Source: Hemibagrus wyckioides
Taxonomy: Eukaryota; Chordata; Actinopteri; Siluriformes; Bagridae
Direction: 5' to 3'
Assembly (NCBI RefSeq): GCF_019097595.1
Contig: NC_080718.1
Location: forward strand, 13,238,657 to 13,302,656
Length of the DNA: 64,000 nt
Within the stretch, counting starts at the first letter, position 1; each line of letters starts with the position of its first letter. Positions 34,668-44,799 of this stretch are shown here, piece after piece. The notes under the pieces are model-generated. The model saw only the letters and a program-made list of their open reading frames with translations, was not told where the DNA came from and made no database searches. The position numbers were made by a program, and so were the translations under genes.

Positions 34668-35685
34668 CAAGTTTGAAAAAGTGATTTGATCACATCCTGG
34701 ATACAAACAGATGTACTTGAAAATTATATGAAGCATTTGGACATAAAATTTGGTATTCATGAAAATCCCTAAATTCATAAAAATGTCCAGATGTCCTGTT
34801 CCTGAGTGTTTGTGAAATTAGGCATCAGACTAGTCTTAAGCTAACTAGTGTAAGACTTGTCTTCAAAGCCTATAATTTCAATGGATTACTGCACTTTTAT
34901 TTAAAGATTACAATGTCATCTTTAAAAATGTAGCTTATATATTTCTTTATACATTCCGATTTGACCCCCAAAATAACTCTAATACAACACTCTTCTTTTA
35001 TATGAGTCACATTAAATATTTAAAAAATATAAAATGTAAAAAATGAAAGCAAAGTTCACCTGCATGAAATATTTCCCAGCCTCTTTTAGTGTAAAGTAGC
35101 CACTGGTAGTGTGATGCATACATGTTGGGATTGTGAAAAGATTAAGACATACTAGAAGGAGATTCACAAAAGTATACAAAATATTAATGGACAGAATTTT
35201 ACCATGTCTCTCATTGCATGTCTCTTGAAATGTACTGTTACTGTCCTAAATTTTAATGGGAACAATGAGCTAGCAATAAACTTTAGTTGTTTTATTTGTT
35301 TGTTTCATTTCAAGATCCTGGTACCATTGAAATTCAAGGAAGATATTCAAGCAGGGTGAGATAAATCTATACATTAAGAGAAATACAATTAGATTAGACA
35401 TTCAGTTAAGAGACAGTGCTGCCATATAAAAGGAAGACAGGTTATAATGGCTCAGCTATTTGCCATGGCATCATTTCTTTAATGCTGGGCAAAGCATCTG
35501 TGACTAATGTCGCATCTGTCATGTCGCAATCTACAGTGTGACCTATAAACCTATGACTCTACATCATGTCAAACTGTTTTCCTTTCACGTAATTCACACT
35601 GAATTCACCGTTTCTGTAATTCAGCTCCACATTTTGGCCTTTCAGTTGCTGTTAGGCTAGTAAGTAATATACATTTTTATTGGCA
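34668..35685. other. Unique AT-rich sequence, nothing recognised
   Basis: No gene or repeat family recognised. The part from about 35450 looks non-repetitive and even in composition. Confidence 0.5.
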
Positions 35686-35689
35686 TAGA

Positions 35690-35885
35690 CATGATTCGAA
35701 ATAACTTCCATTACTGCCACTTTGAAAGTTTTTCTCCTTGTATGCATTACATCACATCACATCAGCTCTGTGAGCTTTGCCTTTTATTGAGTTTTGTGGG
35801 CCTCATCAAATGCAAATCAGCTCTGCTGTGTAAAATCGACCTGGTAATTTACGAGTGATTGGCATTCATCTACCTAGAGTATGTA
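35690..35885. promoter_or_regulatory. Enhancer-like block, possible conserved noncoding element
   Basis: Non-repetitive. It contains CATCAAATGCAAATCAGCTC (octamer-like AATGCAAAT), ACCTGGTAATTTACGAG and a (CATCA)n-like ATTACATCACATCACATCAG. Motif mix resembles the block at 15530-15800. Confidence 0.3.
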
Positions 35886-36281
35886 TGCCAGTATGAAGAA
35901 AATCAGTGTTTTCTGAAACTTTTGTAAATGTTTAGTTTAGTCTGGCTTAGGCAAACTTTTACACCGCTTTAGTCATGCTGATACAGGCCCAATGTCAGAT
36001 ATAATTAATGCGGATTTCAAACGTTAACACAAAATGGCAAAATACATTAATTGGTTTAAATTAAATAAATAAATATAATAAACATAAAAATAAAAATGAA
36101 TGTCACATTTTGGGGAGAAAATGTGTTAATTAAAACCAAATATGTCCAAAATAGTTTTATTAATAAATATATTATTCATAAATTATTAATTATTTTTCTT
36201 TAGAGTTTTAAAAATTAAAAAATAGGGTGTGCTGGATCAAGTGCTATTTTATAAGCTTCTGAATTAGAATGATGGAATTAC

Positions 36282-36401
36282 TATTAAATTATAGATCATA
36301 ATAATGCCATATTATTAAAATAAACCAAAGACTGATATAATAATTACAAGTGAATTTATTCAAAACAGCAATATATTGGCAATATTCTTGACACCAACTT
36401 G

Positions 36402-36493
<92 letters not shown>

Positions 36494-36570
36494 TAAATTC
36501 ACTTGTAATTATTATATCAATCTTTGGTTTATTTTAATAATATGGCATTATTATGATCTATAATTTAATA
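36282..36570. repeat. 80-bp near-perfect inverted repeat around an (AT)n core
   Basis: The left arm 36282-36361 and the right arm 36491-36570 are inverted complements over 80 bp with one mismatch (C at 36332 pairs with the A at 36520). The 129-bp spacer is 42 bp of unique sequence plus 87 bp of (AT)n (36404-36490), itself self-complementary, so the whole 289 bp could extrude as a cruciform or hairpin. The palindrome edges are TA on both sides, compatible with a Tc1/mariner-type MITE with TA target sites, but the arms match no family I recognise. No coding potential. Confidence 0.95.
36404..36490. repeat. (AT)n microsatellite, 87 bp
   Basis: About 43 uninterrupted AT units, forming most of the loop of the palindrome. 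Confidence 0.97.
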
Positions 36571-38375
36571 TAATTTAATATAATTCTTGATGCCACATTT
36601 TCTATTCCCTAAATTTTTTGGAGAGATAAAAGACACTTTTTTTTAAATAAATGGTCGAACTCTACTGAGATAGGCAAACTCGGACACCTCTACACTTTTC
36701 ACGAAAAACCCTAGCAACCTGTGAAGCATGACTGCACCCAGGAAATTCTAATAATCAGAATCATCCAACCATAAAATCAACTTAAGCAGCAATGTAGCAC
36801 CACTCTGAATAAGCAGATCTGTATAAATAATGGCATATCTTTTGAGCTTACTAACTGACAGTATGTTGCTAACTCTAAATATTAAAAAAAAAATTCCTAC
36901 AGCTTGGGTTTTATTCAAACTATATTTACTTTGGGGAAAAGCGTACAATTAATTACATTTATGAGGGAAAAGCTTGGAAATTCAGTCACCAGAGCAATTG
37001 AAACAATGCAGTGGTGTATTTTGCGTTCTAAAATAGCTTTTGCTTTTCTCGATATCACTTACCAGAAGCAGTTACAAAAGCACTTACAGGATTACTGATG
37101 GCACCAGTAACCTGCAATACTGTATTTTATCCCATTGGTATAGAGGACACCACTTGCCCTAATTCATACACACAATATCTCTGTAAAATAAACATGTTTG
37201 TTTAACAGCTATCATCATTCTGCCGAATACTAAGACAGAGTCAACAGACAGGATGCAGGAGGAGCTGTTAAAACTGGCAGTGCTGCAGCATAAAAGCAGC
37301 AGATTACTCTCTAAATTAGGATTCATTTACAGCAGATGTTGGTCCAGTTTCACATGGGGAAAGAGAAATGAGCCCTCACATCCTAAACTGTTCTGTATCA
37401 TGTGGTATGACCTTGAATATGTAACAGATTAGTCTGAGGAACATAAGGATGAAGTAGGGAAGACTGAATTGTAACCATCACTTCTGTTGCCTTTTCATTA
37501 AAAAATGACATAAAAGGTCATATCTTAAGTATTGATTTAGAGATAACAAGAGCACATATACAGTGGAGTCTGCGACTATCAGTGAGAATGCTTCTATTTT
37601 GCTCTCGTATCTAATTCAATACAACAATTTTCATTAGAAATTAGATTATTGACAACAACTTGACTGAAAAGTTTTCATTATTCAAATATTTACAAGAATT
37701 TCAGTTTTAATGATAGTCACAAGTCGTGTAAAACCTTATGGTCAATTTTAGATCAAATGAATCAAATCATCATTTGGTGTGATGTCAATTTGCTTTCAAA
37801 TTGCATCCGTTCTTTTTGGTACGCCTACTTATGTAGGTTTAAGGGAATTGTCTGTTGGTAGTCCCCAGAATCTTGGCAAATATACTACAGTTGCAATGAT
37901 GATGATGCTCTTGATGATGTCTCTACCAGTACTGGCCGTCTTTGTCTTCTGCTTTTGTCTCTTGTGAAAAACAAAACACAAAAGTATGTGTCAATATTTA
38001 CATGCTATCACCTCTGGTTCCTCTCAGATGCACAGAACTAAATGATTCATGTTAATTACAGCGCTCATGTGCATGACAGAACTCAAACCTATAAGTGGTT
38101 CCCACTTCAGACTCTAAGTACCACCAATGGTCCTTGATTTATTTAGTGGTGATCCTTAATGGGGCAAACAATTTTCTAATGTTGCATCATTTAAATATTG
38201 ATTTTTGTCTGCTTCAGACAAACATGATATGATTTCCTATTCTAGATTAAATGAGGTCCCTTGCACATTGTGCAAGAAATTGCCAAAGGGCATGGTTTCA
38301 GATTATGCCATGATCTGCCCCTTATTTTGAAATATTTATGAGTCATTTAGCTCATAAATTCAGAATCCAAACGCT
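36571..38375. other. Unique sequence, no gene seen
   Basis: No coding region or repeat family recognised. A run of TGATGATGATG lies near 37898-37920. Confidence 0.5.
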
Positions 38376-38689
38376 TAATCAAATTAACGACCCAAAGAGT
38401 GACGTAGACGTTTGTCCCTTCATGTGATGAATATTCCAAACACTTCGATTTAGATGTGAGCTTGTGAATGTATATTCATTTTAAGAAGGCTAGGGTGAAC
38501 AAACAATAAAGCACAATGGTGCCAGCATGACTTAATGCTCTCTAAATGCAGCTTAAAATACACGATGACTAGTCTCACTGCTGCCCTGCCGTTTGTCCTT
38601 CATAATGTGAAAGTCCTTTTGAGGACTTTTAGACAAGCAGAAATTTAGTCAGAAAAATATCCACACAGAGCTGGATTACAATGTTATCA

Positions 38690-39060
38690 TCCTCGACACG
38701 TCTGGAGGGGCACGGTTGGAAATATCGGGCCGGGAGAGTAAGGGTCCTTAGGTTCCATCAGAGAAATCATTTAAGTCAATTCACTTCCTGATGAGGCATG
38801 AATCCATATGGCAAATTTTGCTCAGGAGTGATTCATTCTAATTGTCACAGTGGGACCCCCCATTACACTGCAGTGGAACGGGTCACTGCATCAGAAAATT
38901 AAAGCTGAGGCATTCCATTTTAATTCTATTTGTAAATTCTCGCCTGTGGGATGATGTGCTGAGCCCATATAAATACCCAGCCATGCCTTGTGAATGAGCC
39001 CAATTCTGTCCTCTCTGAGCACTTCACCTCTGTATGCCCTACCCTTCTCAAAGCATTGTG
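38690..39060. promoter_or_regulatory. Non-repetitive GC-richer block, possible conserved noncoding element
   Basis: A stretch free of repeats with moderate GC and CpGs (CCTCGACACGTCTGG, ATATCGGGCCGGGAG). Minus-strand frames cross 38891-39267 but carry no motif or splice pattern. Inferred from texture only. Confidence 0.25.
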
Positions 39061-39289
39061 AAAGAAACTGCTGGACCATGCATGTGGTAGAACTGTGCAT
39101 TTTATAGCTATATGCCTGCAAACCTTACTCACGCAGTATTCATGGCCCAGTAATATCATCTTCTCAGAATTATTAATTGCTTTCAGTGAGTTCCTCATTC
39201 CTGCACACACTATAGCTAAACTATAGATCATGAGGAGGTATTGTCCTGCCGTATCATACACCATCAAGCTAACCTCCTTTCAGTGCAGA

Positions 39290-39560
39290 GGTGTAAAATT
39301 GATTCAATTATTCGCTTTCAATTTAATGGAACATTAGGGAATCGGGCTGAAATTGATATCGGGCACAAATTATTACCGAGTTAATTATTGCTCCAGGTAC
39401 TTTCATATCTTCTGCATATATACTCTTTCACTGTCAGGGTATTTTGGAATATTCAATAGGATTATATGTGATTAATTGATATGGCGAGTTGATGGAGATG
39501 GCGTGAAGTAAATGATATTAAAAGGGCTCAAAAGTGGAACATCCCTTATCAACCATATAA
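39290..39560. promoter_or_regulatory. ATTA-rich non-repetitive block, possible enhancer
   Basis: Many homeodomain cores in non-repetitive context: TTCAATTATTCGC, GAGTTAATTATTGCTCC, GTGATTAATTGATATGG, plus AATCGGGCTGAAATTGATAT. Resembles vertebrate conserved noncoding elements. Confidence 0.3.
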
Positions 39561-39950
39561 TGACACAATTTAACATTTACCTCTTGAATATTATTGCCTG
39601 AAGCCTTAAATTACCTTTACCAGAAATACTGCACTTACAGAATTGCCATGTGAAATCATATGGGTTTGTATCATGGTATCAGTATCAAAGCGATTCAATT
39701 TGACTTAGATAGCACTTTAAAATAATAGACGCAATTGATGCAAAACAGTTTTACAAAACTTCAAATGGGGGGCATGGTTTGCCTCCGGGGTTGGTGGTTT
39801 GAATTGCATCTCTACCCTGCTTTTCTATTTTCATTTTTGCAGGGTTATCTCCAGGTACTCCGGCTTTCTCCCCCAGTCCAAACGCAGATGCTGTAGGCTG
39901 ATTGACATCTTTAAATTGTCTGTAGTGTGTTATTAGGTGCGATTGTTAAG

Positions 39951-40062
39951 CAAGACTCTTCGCTGTTGAATCAAGACTCTTCTCTGTTGCATCAAGACTC
40001 TTCTCTGTTGCATCAGGACTCTTCACTGTTGAATCAAGACTCTTCTCTGTTGCATCAAGACT
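39951..40062. repeat. 21-bp minisatellite, 5.3 copies
   Basis: Units start at 39951, 39972, 39993, 40014 and 40035, with a partial unit from 40056. Each begins CAAGACTCTTCTCTG and ends in TTGCAT or TTGAAT, with few substitutions. Because 21 is a multiple of three, one frame reads as repeated QDSSLLH/N, giving an open frame (39927-40172) that is a product of the repeat, not evidence for a gene. Confidence 0.97.
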
Positions 40063-40430
40063 TTATTATTATTATTTATTATTATTATCGCCACACATAC
40101 ATTACAGCACAGTGGAATTCTTTTCATATCCCAGCTGAGGAAGTTGGGGTTAAAGCACAGGGGCAGCTATGATGCAGCACCACCTTGAGCAGAAAGGGTT
40201 AAGGGTCTTGCTCAGGGGCCCAACAGTGGCAGCTTGGTAGTGCTTCCAAACTACCTTCCTAGTGCTACCTTCCAAACAATAACCCATAGCCTTAACTACT
40301 TGAGTCACCACCAACCCATAACGCCACCTCTCCCCCATTCTGGCATCTAGGTTGTGAAATGAACTTTCTATTTAACTTTCCTCTTCTTGAAATACTTATA
40401 AAACAGTAAGCACATGTTTTTTTTTGCTTA

Positions 40431-40482
<52 letters not shown>

Positions 40483-40650
40483 ATCATTTATCTTTGTGCT
40501 ACCACAACAGAATTTTAGACTGATGGTATCCTTAGTCTTCAACCTAGCAAACCAATACTGATATATTCATCGATAGAGACTTCAAAGCACTTTTGTACGT
40601 CACTCTGGTTAAGGACAGCTGCCAAATGCCCTAAATGTAAATGATTTTGC
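40063..40650 (+). mobile_element. Inserted fish repeat with ATT-rich start
   Basis: After (ATT)n-like sequence comes ATCGCCACACATACATTACA, GCACAGTGGAATTCTTTTCA, TATCCCAGCTGAGGAAGTTG, GGGTTAAGGGTCTTGCTCAG and CCCAACAGTGGCAGCTTGGT, all known from a common fish repeat. The right part (40575-40640) reads CACTCTGGTTAAGGACAGCT, GCCAAATGCCCTAAATGTAA, the complement of the family at 19345-19495. Together with the minisatellite it sits inside the split SINE. Confidence 0.6.
40429..40482. repeat. (TTA)n microsatellite
   Basis: About 17 ATT units. Confidence 0.95.
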
Positions 40651-40779
40651 CCTGTAATGAGTTTGCACCCTGTCTAGGGTGTCCCCACCTTGTACCCTGA
40701 ATCCCCTGGGATAGAATCCAGGCTCCCCGCTCCCCTGTGTAGGATAAGCACTGAAGAGAATGAATGGAAGAATAAATCA

Positions 40780-40960
40780 GCATGTAGATTTATATTTAGT
40801 TCCCTAATGAGCAACCAACTAATGAGGCAACAGTAGCATGGAAAAAGTAAACAGAAGACAGAAACCTTGAGAGAAACTGACTCAAAAAGGGAACCAGCCC
40901 TTTTCTGGGTGACAGCAGATGAGTGGGATTATAAATAATTACACAAATAATGTGCAAATT
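40780..40960 (-). mobile_element. Fish retroelement 3' tail family, minus strand
   Basis: AATGAGCAACCAACTAATGA, GACAGAAACCTTGAGAGAAA, CTGACTCAAAAAGGGAACCA and TTCTGGGTGACAGCAGATGA are the complement of the family whose plus-strand copy is at 20985-21238. Confidence 0.7.
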
Positions 40961-41510
40961 ATTTTACTATATAATCAAGCTAGTGAGCTTTATAGTATTT
41001 ATGAATACAGCAGAAGTCTACAGTATCCAGTAGAAATGTTTGGGTCAGGACCAACATTCTTGTTATGTATATATAAGTAGCACAAGTGAGGGTGATTTAC
41101 TGAGTTTTGGTCATTTTGGAACTCAACCGCACTACTGCAAGTGGGATGTTGCCTTTATACTACAGTTTCATAAGCAAGAAATTACTATAGAGTATGTAAC
41201 ATGTCAGACATGATACAGTCAAAGGATTTATTTATTTCTGCTCCACTAGAAGAAACAGATCCCAAAGAAGTCATGCTTACTTCAATGCTTACAATGCTTA
41301 GCATTTTGGCTACCTTACCAGTTAGCTCACTTTAATCCTGTTAAAGATGTTTCTGGTACAATTAACATTCTTTCTTCCTTTTTAGCTTCATGTGATGAGC
41401 TTTCATATTTTAAGTTATATTCCTGAAACATATAATTTGCCATGTCCACTGATTTTACATGGCAAACCCAGACAAAAAGAGTGATACAAACACTGACACA
41501 ATTAATCCAT
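40961..41510. other. Unique sequence, nothing recognised
   Basis: No gene or repeat family recognised. Confidence 0.5.
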
Positions 41511-41511
41511 A

Positions 41512-41572
41512 CCTTCTGACCAATCAGATTTTAGAATTCAACAGCACTATGGTGTAAAAAGCCTGTATTACT
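41512..41572. repeat. Terminal fragment of a fish MITE
   Basis: CCTTCTGACCAATCAGATTT followed by TAGAATTCAACAGCACTATG is the terminal text of a widespread fish non-autonomous DNA transposon. The partner end was not found. Confidence 0.5.
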
Positions 41573-41989
41573 GTTTAGATCTGTCTCCATTTAGTCACCT
41601 CAAATGTTCCCAGATTGAAAAAATAGTTTTATACTGTAACGTGGAAAAGCCACCAGGTCAAATAGTTGATGGGTTTTATGGTGGGGGTGGTGGTGGTAGT
41701 TGAAGATGAAAAATAATCATTCCCAACATATACTGTACAGGTCACTTTTACTTGTACATGCACATATGTTATCACATTAGTTATGATCGTGAGTCCTCAT
41801 GCTTTCTCTGGTCCACACTATCCTGTTTTTGCATGGGTGAGTATATACTACTGAGTACATTAAGACTTCTGCCAGTGATCTGTTCCTCATATGTCTTGAG
41901 TATTAAACAATTGTTTAAGACACTAATAAGAGCCTGGTCCCATACACTATGAATATATGTTCCATGTTGATATTTAAAGCCAATATTTA

Positions 41990-42014
41990 TCATCATCATC
42001 ATCATCATCTTTAA

Positions 42015-42087
<73 letters not shown>
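41990..42087. repeat. Compound (ATC)n-(ATT)n microsatellite
   Basis: About six ATC units, a short break, then about 24 ATT units (42015-42087). Confidence 0.95.
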
Positions 42088-42455
42088 GAAGGGCATTAAA
42101 GCATGTGTCAGTTCACACCACTACATAAACGGCACCTGATGGTATAGGAAATGTTCTTCGTGAGGTGGGAAATTTGACTCTTACATATTGATCTGGGAGA
42201 AGAAAAAAACTCAAACACACTTTCATTTAAATGATTAAGCACTAGAGACAAACAAGATCCAGGTTCTTCCAAAGACATTAACCACACTCACATGTTATGA
42301 ATCAAATTTACGTAAATCTAAGTGCATTACCACTGCTCTGTTAGGTTTTAACTTAAATTGTTAAGTGATTTGAATTAATAGTCATTGCAATTTATGTATT
42401 TTGCAGAAACAAACAAACAAACAAAAACAACAAAACAGCTTAATTTTAAGAATAT

Positions 42456-42510
42456 TATATGGCCAAAGGTTTGTGGACAGAAGACCATCAAATCCGAATC
42501 TTGAAAGTAC
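42456..42510 (+). mobile_element. Terminal fragment of a fish DNA transposon
   Basis: TATATGGCCAAAGGTTTGTG followed by GACAGAAGACCATCAAATCC matches the outer end of a common fish non-autonomous element ('tatggccaaaagtttgtggacacctgaccatca'). I believe its interior is the family seen at 18110-18420. A weak echo (TGCCAAAAGTTTGCGGACAC) is at 21809-21828. Confidence 0.6.
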
Positions 42511-43033
42511 ATGATATCAAGCAACAGACTAAGGTACATTTAGCTGAGAGCTCCTCATTGCTGCTGGATAATGATCTATTGTGGATGAATATACAGCAAG
42601 AGGAGCTGCAGTAATGAGATCTCCTGTCCTTTTCTTATCCTGTGCAGCTGAGACGCTGAGGAAGTCAACATATATACAAAAAGATGGAGGGAGGAACACG
42701 GAGGGGTACAGCTGTTCTGTCTCTCAGCTGGATTTGAAATGCTATGTAATGTAAAGACTCAACCTCCACCACCCATTATCATGTCCTGACTTTTCTAAAG
42801 TAGCGTATGAACAAAACAGACATACGAGATCATTTGAAAAATTACCAAGGATGTCATTCATGTCCCAAAATAAGAGGGCAAATCCATTATTGAGTTTGTG
42901 GAGCAAAAATTGAAAGAGAAAGCAGATGCTCTGGGAAATATGATTTGCACTTCTAAGCAAGGTCATTACTTTGGGCAAGATATTGATGTGTTTCTTGATT
43001 ATTTGTTTAGTTAGCTAGTTAATTAGTTAGTTA

Positions 43034-43330
43034 AGGGGCACATTGGTTAGTGGTTAGCACATCTGCCACACACCTCTAAGGCTGGGTGTTCGGTTCCCAC
43101 CTCCGCCCTGTGTGTGGTACTCATCCAGTTTCCTCCCCCAGTCCACAGACAGGCACTGAAGGCTGATTGCCATCTCCAAATTGTCCATAATGTGTGAGTG
43201 TGTGACTGTGTCCTGCAATAAGTAACCCCCACCCCCCACCCCCATCCAATGTGTCCCGTGCCATATCCCCTGCGATAGACTGCAGACTCTCAGCTACTCT
43301 GGGTTGAATATGTGGTACAGAAAATTAATA
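43034..43330 (+). mobile_element. tRNA-headed fish SINE, near full length
   Basis: The clearest head in the window: A-box-like TTGGTTAGTGGTTAGCAC and, about 35 bp on, B-box-like GTGTTCGGTTCCCACC (consensus GGTTCGAnTCC). The body follows with TTTCCTCCCCCAGTCCACAG, CTCCAAATTGTCC, GTGTGACTGTGTCCTGC, CCTGCGATAGACTGCAGACT and a tail near GTACAGAAAATTAATAG. A C-rich stretch (CCCCACCCCCCACCCCC) replaces part of the usual body. It supports a tRNA origin for the whole family. Confidence 0.8.
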
Positions 43331-43416
43331 GAGGAGTTGAAATCATTGTAGCATGGTTGTATTTGTCAAAGTTGCCAAAACATGCAGTAGTTTGTGAGTC
43401 AAATAGAATAGATAAT

Positions 43417-43524
43417 CCAACAAGACAACTCAAATTAATTAATTAATTTATTTGTTTGTTTGTTTGTTTGTTTATTCTTTTTATTTGTTTTTAAAATATG
43501 TTTTAATTACTCAACAAGACAACT

Positions 43525-43617
<93 letters not shown>

Positions 43618-43643
43618 TTTTTAAAATAAGTTTTAATTACTCA
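43417..43643. repeat. (GATA)n array bracketed by direct repeats
   Basis: A perfect (GATA)n of about 23 units (43525-43616) is flanked by a 26-bp direct repeat, TTTTTAAAATATGTTTTAAT... at 43488-43513 and a copy with one change at 43618-43643. A second short repeat, CAACAAGACAACT, occurs at 43418-43430 and 43512-43524. (AATT)n and (GTTT)n tracts lie between. The layout suggests a local duplication that caught the young GATA tract. Confidence 0.9.
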
Positions 43644-44565
43644 TTTAGAATATAATAGAAGCAATCTGTATAAAGTTGGAAATGAAAACAATATTTAAAT
43701 GAGTTATTGCAGAGTGAATAGTTTTCTATAGCCATGGCAAGTTTAGGAACTCCCAGAAGAGTAAAAGTGCCTCACATATGGATAATTATGCATAAAGTAC
43801 AACACCATTTAAAATGCAAAATAGAAGAGGATATATGGAACATGGGACAGCCTGTCAAAAAACCTATTATTGCTTTATTTGTGTCTTTAACTGGTGAAAA
43901 AAATCCTCCAGAAATATAATACCTGCACTTTCATCACATTAGCTTTGCTCATGCAATTGCTATTCTGAAGTGACTTTCATGTGGCTACTAATATAATCTA
44001 TTTGCATAGACCCCTTTCTTTATTGAACACCCTTATGTATAAACTGAGATGTTAACAAGTCATTTTGGTCATAAGACTTACCTGTAGGCCTTTTATTATA
44101 AATAAATTAAACATGGGTATATTATTTTTAAAGAGCGAAAGCACTGCATTAGACATAGGCACTGAAATGCAGACTAAAGCAGCGTATCATTTTTTTTTTT
44201 CTTTGCAGTCAACTGCATTATGATGCAACATAAAAGCAAGAGAGCATTGAAGATAAACAAATAAACAAAAAGACTAATATGATGATATACAAATGAGAAA
44301 ATGACATGCATTCAAATAAACATTTAATAGGATTGGAGTATATAGGCAACATATTGCTGCATGAATAGTCCTAGTTATAATTATCCCATTAATCACAGCA
44401 AATGTGTCTTAATTTAACAAAATGGCTTCCGTCCTCATTATTCAACAGCTTATAAAATAGCATTCGATCCAGCACATCCTATTATTTCACATGATGAACT
44501 AGAAATACAGAGTCGGAAAGCGTGAAGTTACGCCTGGGTGAAAACTCTGCATCTACTCTATATGA
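43644..44565. other. Unique sequence, nothing recognised
   Basis: No gene or repeat family recognised. Confidence 0.5.
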
Positions 44566-44569
44566 ACAG

Positions 44570-44795
44570 GACAAGTGATGTTTTTGTAATCTGTCCCAAG
44601 TGTCCAGGTTCAGTGTCCACTCTAGCATCAGAGTCCTGTTCTTGACTGCCAAGCTGAATCGTTGTGGTCTTCTGCTACTGTGGTCTATCCACCTCAAAGT
44701 TTGATATGTTGTGTATTTTTGTGACGCTTTTCTGCTCACCATGGTTGTAAATATTAGTGATGTGAGTTTCAGTAACCTCTCTGTTTCAGTAACCT
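44570..44795 (+). mobile_element. Fish DNA-transposon-like repeat, partial
   Basis: CTGTCCCAAGTGTCCAGGTT, CAGTGTCCACTCTAGCATCA, GAGTCCTGTTCTTGACTGCC, GTGGTCTTCTGCTACTGTGG, CATCCACCTCAAAGTTTGAT and CTTTTCTGCTCACCATGGTT appear in the order of a common fish repeat. The copy stops soon after GAGTTTCAGTAACC. The minus-strand open frame at 44482-44742 lies within it and is not a host gene. Confidence 0.6.
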
Positions 44796-44799
44796 CCCA

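Larger units (their letters stand above)
39770..40775 (+). mobile_element. tRNA-headed SINE split by a later ~700-bp insertion
   Basis: 39770-39947 holds the middle of the SINE (GGTTGGTGGTTTGAATTGCA, TACTCCGGCTTTCTCCCCCA, ATCTTTAAATTGTCTGTAGT, ending GGTGCGATTGTT). 40650-40775 resumes where that text should continue (GCCCTGTAATGAGTTTGCAC, CTGTCTAGGGTGTCCCC, GGATAGAATCCAGGCTCCCC, GTGTAGGATAAGCACTG, tail AATGAATGGAAGAATAA). The 700 bp between are another repeat with a minisatellite. GATTGTT at the left break and GATTTT at the right break could be remains of the insertion's target duplication. The split is inference from family order. Confidence 0.7.

Noticed and set aside
39951..40062. CRISPR-like array
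   Set aside because: Units abut with no spacers, and the context is a vertebrate genome.
39927..40172. Repeat protein with QDSSLLH units
   Set aside because: The frame is a consequence of a 21-bp minisatellite followed by an (ATT)n-rich repeat at an insertion border.
41903..41918. Perfect 16-bp palindrome TTAAACAATTGTTTAA
   Set aside because: Short AT-rich palindromes of this size are not surprising in 64 kb; no context suggests a binding site.
42620..42740. Possible exon after TTTTCTTATCCTGTGCAG
   Set aside because: No convincing donor; the region adjoins a DNA-transposon fragment and has no conserved motif.
44190..44262. Possible plus-strand exon after a strong pyrimidine tract and GCAG
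   Set aside because: No donor site follows at a reasonable distance, and the following sequence has no coding signal.
44482..44742. 86-codon minus-strand frame that looks protein-like
   Set aside because: It lies almost wholly within a recognised fish interspersed repeat.
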